A stretch of 64,000 bases of DNA from Nymphalis io. Taxonomy: Eukaryota > Arthropoda > Insecta > Lepidoptera > Nymphalidae. The stretch is from positions 3,410,001-3,474,000 of the forward strand of contig NC_065918.1 of the NCBI RefSeq assembly GCF_905147045.1, written 5' to 3'. A program made the position numbers and the translations under genes. Position 1 is the first letter of the stretch. The number at the start of each line of letters is the position of its first letter. Positions 56,588 to 64,000 of this stretch are shown in pieces. The notes beneath the pieces are model-generated. The model saw only the letters and a program-made list of their open reading frames with translations. It was not told the origin of the DNA and searched no databases.

Positions 56588-56868
56588 ACTGGTGGTAGGG
56601 CTTTGTGCAAGCTCGTCTGGGTAGGTACCCACTCATCAGATATTCTACCGCAAAACAGCAATACTTGATATTGTTGTGTTCCGGTTTGAAGGGTGAGTAA
56701 GCCATTGTAATTACAGGCACAAGGGATATAAAATCTTAGTTCCCAAGGTTGGTGGCGCATTGGCTATAAGCGATGATTGACATTTCTTACAATGCCAATG
56801 TCTAAGGGCGTTTGGTGACCACTTACCATCAGGTGGCCCATATGCTCGTCCACCTTCCTATTCTATAA
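56588..56868 (+). mobile_element. family B copy, full length
   Basis: Very close to the copy at 8.45 kb: ACTGGTGGTAGGGCTTTG to CTATAAAAAAAAAA. It has a single 5' unit where the other has four, and a 3-base deletion in GGTACCACCCACTC. It carries the same phantom minus frame (56551-56760). High similarity between the two suggests recent activity. Confidence 0.92.
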
Positions 56869-57288
56869 AAAAAAAATATGTCGATTTTCAATATGGATTC
56901 CTTTTACCGAAATGGAACGATCTCTCTATAACTTATGTACATATATATTACATCCATACCTTTTTAGTATTTTTAAAGATTTGGGCTACATTTTGTATTT
57001 TTAACGGAATTGGTTGTGCAGTCGGTTAGTGATATAATATATGCTAGTAATGCAGCTTACACTAGCGCGCACATACTGACGTTCGCCCACTACTCGATAA
57101 CTTTAGGTCAAATTATTTGACACACAGTATTAATCCTAATTAAAATTAATATAATATTAATTTTAAACGTTTTATTCAAATGAAAATTATCATTAACTTT
57201 ATAAAATTAGGAAGAGTATTTTGTAATACATATATTCAAATTAAAATTCCTTTATTCATACTTAAAATTGGGGAAATCTTTACCTAAT
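56869..57288. other. no feature recognised
   Basis: AT-rich spacer. Confidence 0.35.
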
Positions 57289-57290
57289 CC

Positions 57291-57340
57291 TCAGTCATCG
57301 GTGAAGTTTCACGTGTTCTAACCATTAATCCATCTCGACT
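57291..57340 (-). mobile_element. SINE-A tRNA head fragment
   Basis: GTCATCGGTGAAGTTTCACG and TTCTAACCATTAATCCATC are the reverse of the head between B and A boxes. The body is gone. Confidence 0.75.
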
Positions 57341-57388
57341 ATTATTACTTATTAAAAGTATAAATGTAATTACAATATAATCAATCGT

Positions 57389-57445
57389 CCAAACGGAACA
57401 CAATACTAGGTACACTTAAACAAAGCCCTACTACCAAGTTACCTG
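57389..57445 (-). mobile_element. family B 5' fragment
   Basis: CCAAACGGAACACAATACTA and AACAAAGCCCTACTACCAAG are the reverse of the family 5' half, with the middle deleted. Confidence 0.75.
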
Positions 57446-57837
57446 GGCCCCGTTTATGTTATATAAATTTGTATAAATTAAATATTTGTTTGAATTTTCA
57501 ATGGCAATCTAATGTAGAAATTATTTTTTCGTATACTCTCCTATTTTCGGTTCAACGTTACTTTGAGTAATAAAATCAGTTAGTATCGAAAAAAGTTATG
57601 GTAATAACTATTTACGGAAAACTTTCTGTAATGGAAAATTTCAGGCATAATAAATTACATTATTAATAATTTCTTAATAATTAGCGAGTTTTTTCGAATT
57701 GTTGTTTTAAATACGTTTAATTTTATCAAAGATACTATGCAAATAGAAGACTCACTTCCAGACTATGTAATATTAGTAAAACGTGATATTTGCATACATA
57801 ATATATTATGACTGCCTACATAGATTATACAATATTG
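57446..57837. other. no feature recognised
   Basis: AT-rich spacer. Confidence 0.35.
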
Positions 57838-58090
57838 ACTACCTCGTTGGTCTAGTGGCATGATGTAATGCCGCAGACCTGGAAGTCCTGGATTCAATTC
57901 CCAGGTCACGTAAAGCCGTTGGTCCTGTGCCTGAACTCTTTTCGGTCATGTTGGATTGCCGTCCCATCGGGTTATGAGAGTTAGGGAATAGAGATTGCAC
58001 CTGTGTTTGCGCACACACTTGTGCACTATAATATCTCCTGCGTTGGCTACGAAATCGGTCTGGGGACATTATTATATTATGTGACAATCC
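57838..58090 (+). mobile_element. tRNA-headed SINE (SINE-D), nearly complete
   Basis: The head has the A box TTGGTCTAGTGGCATGATG and the B box GGATTCAATTCCCAGG. The body is ACGTAAAGCCGTTGGTCCTG, GTTGGATTGCCGTCCCATC and GCACACACTTGTGCAC, and the 3' part is CGGTCTGGGGACATTATTAT. The first seven bases of the head do not pair with the bases after the T arm, so it is not a functional tRNA. The minus frame 57839-58132 is a translation of it. Confidence 0.88.
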
Positions 58091-59238
58091 AATGTTGGAT
58101 CTCCATATGTATGTTAATAATTGAATTAACATAATATATCCCGTTATAATTTTAACTTCTTAGTTCATAGAGCCTGAGTAAATTTCTCTAAAAATGCATT
58201 TATTTCATATTTTAATTTTTCTAAATTTTATACTTTTTATACCGGACTAAAAAGGTACAAAAAGCTTAAGAAATAAACTTTTTTAAGACTATTTCCGTCT
58301 TCTGAGTTAATTAAAACGTTATCGCGTGTTAGCTCTGCTTAATTATATCATATTTAGACGAGTTTAGATGTACATATTTAAAATCAAAAATATCTATTAC
58401 ATATTTTTCAATTAGTTACTACCTACCTACTATAAAGTAAACAATTTGCAAGTCTTCGAAGTAATATTAAAAAAAAAAGAAATTTAAAATTAAGAATACA
58501 ATAAGTTATCTGTTGAGATTTAAAAATAAAATGCCTTCGAAGTTTCCTGTTCCACTTCTAGATAAATCTCTTAATCATATTAAAAAAGCCAATAGACTAT
58601 TCCATCAAGCTATAAGCTTCAGCTTATTTCTAGGGATGGAGTGCAGCAAAGTAGTTATAGCTTATGTTTTATATTCCGGAGATTACGGGTTCAAGGCCAG
58701 GCTAGCATCACTAAATTATCAGCTGCTTGCATATGTTGTATGAAATCTTCACAACAATCTCATCAACACGCATTGGAGCAGCGAATGCGATAATCTCCAA
58801 TAAAAAAAAACAACACTGTAAAATCCTTATTTTACATTGTCAGAATACCGGTTAGTTTTTTCAACCATTAACTTCTAGTTAAAATTACGTTTCATTCACA
58901 TAACAGTTTTCATAAATTAATATGATGTGCGTTTGTATCGTAACTACGTTATTTTTTCGTATTTTATTCCGTGGTAAGGTGTACTCAACATGAGCCTTTA
59001 ATGCAATCACTTAAAGCAACCTATTCCCGTTTTCTTTTTTAAAATAAGGAAATATATTTAATATGCGATTAACATTTAAACGATAACTTGTTTTTATATT
59101 AATATACCGGCATAATAATACAGTTGACGTCAACGTTAAAGCAAAATAAATAAGATTGAATATATCTAAAATAATATTAAATAACGTTTTATGTTTGTCA
59201 CATTTACAATAATAAAATTATGTTGCTGGGCAAAGACG
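58091..59238. other. no gene recognised
   Basis: AT-rich. The + frame at 58513-58743 (internal ATG at 58531) is unrecognised. No repeat is assigned. Confidence 0.35.
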
Positions 59239-59260
59239 TTTTTTTTTTTTTTTTTTTTAT
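59239..59260 (-). repeat. poly(T) tract
   Basis: A T run of about 20 lies shortly before a SINE-A copy and may be the A-tail of a minus-strand retroposed copy whose body has decayed. Confidence 0.85.
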
Positions 59261-59296
59261 TAATTTTAATATTAGTAATACTTAACAACAGTACAA

Positions 59297-59579
59297 CAGT
59301 AACGGCCTGTGAATGTCCCACTACTGGGCTAAAGTCTCCTCTCCCTTTTTGAGCGAAGATTTCTAGCTTATTCCACCACGCTGCTCCTATGCGAGTTGGT
59401 CGAATAATTTTGCGGCAGAATTTCAATGAAATTAGACACATGCAGGTTTTCGCACGATGTTTTCCTTCACCGTAAAGCACGTGATAAATTATAAACACAA
59501 ATTAAGCACATGAAAATTCAGTGGTGCTTACTCGGGTTTGAACCCACGATCATCGGTTAAGATGCATCAGTTCTTACCA
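59297..59579 (-). mobile_element. SINE-A copy, nearly full length
   Basis: The tail (CAGTAACGGCCTGTGAATG), body and B box (GGGTTTGAACCC) are complete. The copy stops in the head at AAGATGCATCAGTTCTTACC, before the A box. Substitutions (AGATTTCTAGC for AGGTTTGGAGC) make it older than the 31.5 kb copy. Confidence 0.92.
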
Positions 59580-59600
59580 AGTAAAATAAATGTAAATATA

Positions 59601-59712
59601 CCAATGCTGGGCTAAGGTCTCTCTATACCACGCTGTTTGGGTGGATACACGAAAGAAGATAAATACGACACGCAGACAAACTCAATTTCGCATTTATAAT
59701 ATTAGTGGGGAT
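59601..59712 (-). mobile_element. SINE-A scrap joined to retroposon-E end
   Basis: Bases 59601-59650 (CCAATGCTGGGCTAAGG, ACCACGCTGTTTGGG) are a deleted SINE-A copy. From 59651 the sequence is the E terminus (CAGACAAACTCAATTTCGC, TTTATAATATTAGTG). Confidence 0.7.
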
Positions 59713-60418
59713 AAAAGAAAATCTTATTGAATATCTAATTGAGAAGCACAAGTAAAGTGGCAAGCGATCACTAGTAATGAATGCTTACATTGGTTTCGAT
59801 AACATTAATTAATTTATTCTTTCAACATAAATCGTGCACATTCCAGTTTTGTAATTCAATCAAGTATTGAAAGTGATTGCCATTTTTTAAATATATAATT
59901 CAGTAAATAATGTTAAATTAAACATACCAGTGTAAATATATATATCTAGAAATTGCAATTAATTTTGGGTTATTAACTATTTTGTTATATATAAATAAAC
60001 GCCCTTGCTTATCTTAAATGTTTTTATGATATTGTTTTATTTGGTTATGATACTTAAAAAAAAAAATATGATTTTCCCGAATTTTGTTTTATAGAATTTT
60101 TTTTTTAATAATTTTATCAAAATAAATGTTAAATGTTACGTGTAAATATAAAGTAACATTGATGCTATACAATTTGTACATATTATATGATCTTATAAAG
60201 TAAGAAGACATGACGTGGGGCATGGTTAACGATGATTGTTTTAAATTGTAGTACTCTCTATATACAAGCTTTCATACCCTATTTAATATCCTTAGAAAAT
60301 ATATTTTGAATAAATCTTTCTTAGAGCTCGCTTACGTTCCATAAGCAATTCCTGGTAAAAGTTTCATCTTGTTAGACTAAACAGCTTAGGCTGTGCGTTG
60401 TATGTATATTTTTACAAT
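59713..60418. other. no feature recognised
   Basis: AT-rich with long A and T runs. Confidence 0.4.
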
Positions 60419-60690
60419 ATAGGAAGGCGGACGGGCAAATGAGTTACGAGATGGTAAGAGGTCACCACCAGCCATAGATGTTGGTGATGTAAGAAATATT
60501 AACCACTCCTTAAAGCTCCACTGACCTTGGGAACTAAGACGTTATGTCCCTTGTGCATGTAGCTACAACGGCTCACTCGCCCTTCAAACTGCAACACAAC
60601 AAAACTTATTGCTGTTTGGCAGTAGAATATCTGAAGAGTGGGTGGTACCTACCTAGACGGAATTGCTCAAGGTCCCACCAAGTAAATACA
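60419..60690 (-). mobile_element. family B copy, nearly full length
   Basis: The + strand runs ATAGGAAGGCGGACGGGC to GCTCAAGGTCCCACCAAG. It keeps GACCTTGGGAACTAAGACG, CGGCTCACTCGCCCTTC and GTGGGTGGTACCTACC. The moderate divergence is similar to the 6.7 kb copy. Confidence 0.9.
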
Positions 60691-60820
60691 GGCATTTTAA
60701 AATTTTATTAAATAGGTATACGTTTCCTTAATAAGGTAATAAGCTAATAAGCTAACTTAAATTGCTATAATGATACCTTTGATAATAGTGAACAGCTTTC
60801 TCAGCCCGCATATATTATAA

Positions 60821-61015
60821 AACAAAGTCCTCCCGCCGCGTCCGTTTGTCTGAACGCGATTAACTCAAAAACTACTAAAGGGATTTTCATACGGTTTTCT
60901 TCAGTTAACAGAGTGATTTATGAGTAAGATTTAAGTGGATAATACATTAAGGTGTGAATTGGTTGAAATATGACGATGATTGCTGAAAAGGCCGGAAAAA
61001 ATCATACCGACTTGC
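60821..61015 (+). mobile_element. dispersed repeat G
   Basis: Best-preserved member: AAAGTCCTCCCGCCGCGTCC, AACTCAAAAACTACTAAAGG, ATTTTCATACGG, GAGTGATTTATGAG, GTTGAAATATGACGATGATTG and GAAAAAATCATACCGAC. Confidence 0.8.
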
Positions 61016-61184
61016 TTCACTAGCGTGCTTGCGTAAACCAATGAAGCTATATGTATTATGATTTAAACTTTCTATATAGCTGTTATAATATATTTATAGA
61101 AAATATGGAAAACTCTTGTATTATTTAAAACTTTTATTTGTAAATTTAGACATCAGATTAGTCCGCTACTCACAATCTATCACC

Positions 61185-61226
61185 GTTACTGTACAATTTT
61201 ATAATTTATAAGTACAGTACAGTAAC
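61185..61226. repeat. palindrome-ended 42-nt segment next to SINE-A
   Basis: Identical to 39972-40013. Here part of it (ATAATTTATAAGTAC, 61201-61215) recurs on the other side of the SINE at 61420-61434, so the core belongs to the original target site of this copy. Confidence 0.95.
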
Positions 61227-61419
61227 AGCCTGTGAATGTCCCACTGCTGAGCTAAGGCCTCTTCTCCCTTTTTGAGGAGAAGGTTTGGAGCTTATTCCAC
61301 CACGCTGCTCCAATGCGGGTTGGTGGAATACACATGTGGCAGAATTTCAGTGAAATTAGACACATGCAGGTTTCTTCACAAAAGATTCACGCGTTCTCAC
61401 CACTGGGCCATCTCGGCTT
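61217..61419 (-). mobile_element. SINE-A copy with internal deletion and TSD
   Basis: The tail and body are intact to GCAGGTTTCTTCAC (61367-61380). The next bases, AAAGATTCACGCG, are already in the tRNA head, so roughly 85-90 bases including the B box are missing. The A-box end (CACTGGGCCATCTCGGC) is present. Flanking 15-bp repeats ATAATTTATAAGTAC (61201-61215, 61420-61434) mark the target duplication. Confidence 0.92.
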
Positions 61420-61434
61420 ATAATTTATAAGTAC

Positions 61435-61931
61435 TTATTTATAATTATGTATATCCGTTATATAGTTTATATTGATCTTTTCACTGACTTTAGGATGTTT
61501 ATTTAGTGTACATATATAAAACCTTATAAAAATTATACCAGTTATGATAATTTTCGTTTTAAGTGCATTTTCTTTTGTTTTTCGTAGTTGAGTTAATTTT
61601 ATACTAAAAATCTTCATTAGAAATAATTTTCGATATGAAACGATATGTAAAGATAAGTTTTTACATTAAGTTTCGGTCTTGCTAAAACAATACCAATAGT
61701 ACCTTCCTGGATCAAGATATTCGCTTCTTTAATAATAAAACAGACTTTTTAACGTCTGCCAAGTAATAAAGTTATACCTTAATATTACTTGGCAACCTAA
61801 TAAACCATAAAAATAAACCATAATAAAACAAAATAAACCATAGACAATTATAGATGATTCCAAAAACATAGAGATAGTATTCGTCGATTTTTATGTAGGA
61901 TATAAATATAATTATTCATTTATATTAGTTT
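61435..61931. other. no gene recognised
   Basis: AT-rich. A 12-bp inverted repeat (TGCCAAGTAATA at 61757-61768 and its complement ending at 61794) is present. Confidence 0.4.
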
Positions 61932-62125
61932 TGGTGGTTACATCTGTGGTAGATTTTCACCTGACACGTGTAGGTTTCCTCACGATGTTTTCCTTCAACA
62001 CCGAGCACGGGATAAATAATTAATAATACAGATAAATTAAGAAAATGACAACTTAGCGGTGCTTACCCGCGTTGAACTCGCTATCTTCGGTTCAGATTAA
62101 CGTGTTTTAGCCACTGAGCCCTAAG
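61932..62125 (-). mobile_element. SINE-A copy, old, with head
   Basis: GTAGGTTTCCTCACGATG, TTTTCCTTCAACACCGAGC, TTAGCGGTGCTTACCCGC and a head ending CCACTGAGCCCTAAGC keep the family order. The tail (CTGTGAATGTCCC) is missing. Confidence 0.82.
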
Positions 62126-62229
62126 CTCTCATCAAGTAAAGTTTTATTAATTTTAATTATCTGCTTATTTACGAGTACATTAATTTGTAATAATAAATAA
62201 TTACTTATAAAAGCGATGTAAAAGATAAT
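62126..62229. other. AT-rich spacer
   Basis: Short AT-rich DNA before the last large island; nothing recognised. Confidence 0.35.
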
Positions 62230-63125
62230 AATGGTATAATCGAATTTTTGTAGGTAAGGGCGGTAGAGAATGTCGGATTTCGGGTCACAGTGTGCAAGTT
62301 CGCCGGGTCGATGCGAGGCGCGTTTACGTTCCGTTTCCGAAGGAACGCGAAGTCGACACGACCATCAGCTATAATAAATTTCTTGTCTTATAAAAATTAA
62401 ACTTTTCTTTTTGCCCGCGCCGCGCGACGCGCCACAGAGTAGCAAAGGCAGAACTATCACTGATTTAACGCGTTTTTTATTCTTGCTCTATAACCATATG
62501 AATATAACAAATTACTTTGATAATTTGACTATTTTGGTGTTACAAAGACTAAAAAAATACAAAGTCTTTCAAAAACATATCTTAATGTTTTCATATACCT
62601 ATCAATGCAAATACCAACCTACCTACTAGAAAGATGATGAAAAGATTGCAAAATTGTTGAATATCTATTAAATTAACATCTTTCACCAAACTTCGATGAA
62701 TGTAAACGACATAAAGTAATTACAAAACATAATTAAGTAATCAATGTTTGTTAAGTAATTAGGTGATAAAGTATGAATAAAAATAAAAAGAAATAAGGAC
62801 ACCGGTACCCGATAGTCTATGGCGGGGAGGTAGTGGAGTGAGTCCCGGCAAAGTTGTGAATTGGCCGCGCACACAGGCCCGCGCCGCATTATCGTGATTC
62901 ATGTCGCTTATAATTTTATATTATGTTAAAACGGGGGCCCGGCTGAGGGGCACGGAGGGCGGGGAATATTAAAAATACAAGAGCCCACCGAGCACTTTCT
63001 GCACCGTCTGCATGGAAACCAACTTTGTTTGTGCTCAAACTATTGATCCGCTGAATTCGGTTCCACTTTTTATGGTGTAATTCCTTCCACATTGTTCGGC
63101 GTTAAATAACAAACATGAGTTATAC
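62230..63125. promoter_or_regulatory. largest candidate cis-regulatory island
   Basis: Two CpG-rich blocks (62240-62460: GCGAGGCGCGTTTACG, GCCCGCGCCGCGCGACGC; 62800-62990: GGCCGCGCACACAGGCCCG, GGCACGGAGGGCGGGG) flank AT-rich DNA. Bases 63000-63110 hold a dense, varied segment with GCATGGAAACC, TTTGTTTGTG, TATTGATCC and TTTTATGG (63068-63075), the last an Abd-B/posterior-Hox-type core. There are no repeats, and the 68- to 72-codon frames are unrecognised. This is the best enhancer or promoter candidate by eye. Confidence 0.38.
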
Positions 63126-64000
63126 ATTGTACGGAGATGTTTTAATCTTTGCACTTTTGAGCGCTCGGAATATTTATGTATGAGTCGTTTTTATTGTATT
63201 TTATTATTTAATACGAATAAGACCAAATGGGATGAAATAAATGCATCGGTAAATATCAAGTCGCGGTCGAGTTCAAAGTTGCTTTTTTTGTATCTCAGCG
63301 TTAATACGTTTTTAGTTTTGTTGCAAAACAAATGTACCTATCTATGTCTTTGTAACTGTTTAAGATGAATCTTTTTATTCAAGAAATATATTGTATTCAC
63401 TTCTTATATGTATAGTAGCACATTCGAACAAAAAAAAAAAACGATTTTAAAAGCGAAATTTATTGAAAAAAGAAATATTTGCAACACATCAATATTTACG
63501 ACTTTAACCTAATAAAGATGCGTCATTTAAATATTTTTTATTGCTACGCTTTAATAAATAATAATCGATAAATTAATATTTTATTACACAATAACCTTTA
63601 CGGCGATAGACATAAGACTTATGGACATCTCGAGTGAGTTATGGCACTCGGGCCTCCGACTGGTGTCAAGTAATAACACCTTATTCGTGAAAAGGGCTAA
63701 TTAAAGTCGAATACTAAAATAATATTAACTCGCCTACGAATATCGAGTTTGTTTTCAATATGACGGGCTTATAGCGAGGTTGTTTAAGAAAAACTGGGAA
63801 ATGGATAAGCAATTGCTATTTAAGGCTAGCTCAGACTATGTTGCTGGATCTGCGTATACGGTGTTGTTTTTATGAAGGAAAAAAGGCAATACACCGTTTA
63901 TGAACATCGCGACGAGGCGAGTATTGTACCATATTATCAAATATGCTGTTAAAGTGTTGTCATTTCATGTCGCTTCAGCTTTGGTTTCTTATGATTTTCC
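63126..64000. other. no gene recognised; right part mixed composition
   Basis: Bases 63126-63590 are AT-rich. From about 63600 to the window edge composition is more even (CTCGAGTGAGTTATGGCACTC, GGGCTAATTAAAGTCG), with no repeats, perhaps the start of a further conserved block. The frame at 63180-63368 is unrecognised. Confidence 0.35.

Noticed and set aside
57838..57910. Possible tRNA gene
   Set aside because: A and B boxes are good, but the acceptor arm does not pair and a SINE body follows; it is a SINE head.

Overview
The window looks like AT-rich nuclear DNA of a lepidopteran insect, probably a butterfly. This rests on recall of family features: several dispersed repeats match short retroposons common in moths and butterflies, including a tRNA-headed SINE whose tail reads CAGCAGTGGGACATTCACAG and a repeat reading GGTAGGGCTTTGTGCAAGC. 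No database search was possible, so species and repeat-library names are not given.

I found no protein-coding exon, rRNA or functional tRNA that I can defend. Open frames are short (at most 129 codons), fall on all frames, and the repetitive ones are phantom translations of retroposons. The window is best read as an intergenic gene desert or part of a very long intron.

Layout. 1-10.8 kb: AT microsatellites, a tRNA-SINE with an ATT tail, SINE-A copies, a LINE-like fragment with an A-tail (5.5 kb) and family B copies, one starting with four perfect 20-bp repeats (8.45 kb). 10.8-14.3 kb: AT-rich and repeat-poor. 14.3-25.5 kb: family B and SINE fragments, richer islands at 15.1-15.4 and 17.16-17.58 kb, a GC-rich 20-nt palindrome (20.4 kb) and a strong splice-site pair (20.8 kb). 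25-31.3 kb: repeat-poor, with the best enhancer-like islands (25.34-25.5, 28.85-30.07, 31.2 kb) and a nearly perfect 58-nt palindrome (28.2 kb). 31.5-37.3 kb: a SINE with a clear target-site duplication and several foldbacks. 37-53 kb: mosaic retroposons, including nested insertions at 46.6 and 49.5 kb. 53.9-64 kb: a 127-bp TIR element, more SINEs and conserved-looking islands at 54.06-54.42, 55.92-56.28 and 62.23-63.12 kb.

The most interesting single signal is at 20794-20863: a long T-tract ending in CAG directly followed by GTACGT, then 38 bases later CAG|GTAAGT. This is the arrangement expected of a recursive-splicing (ratchet) site with its recursive exon, or of a 38-nt microexon. If used, it would place the window inside a very long intron of a + strand gene. 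Two SINE-A copies 21 kb apart also share an identical 42-nt, palindrome-ended sequence next to their 3' ends, which suggests a transduced or snap-back tail.
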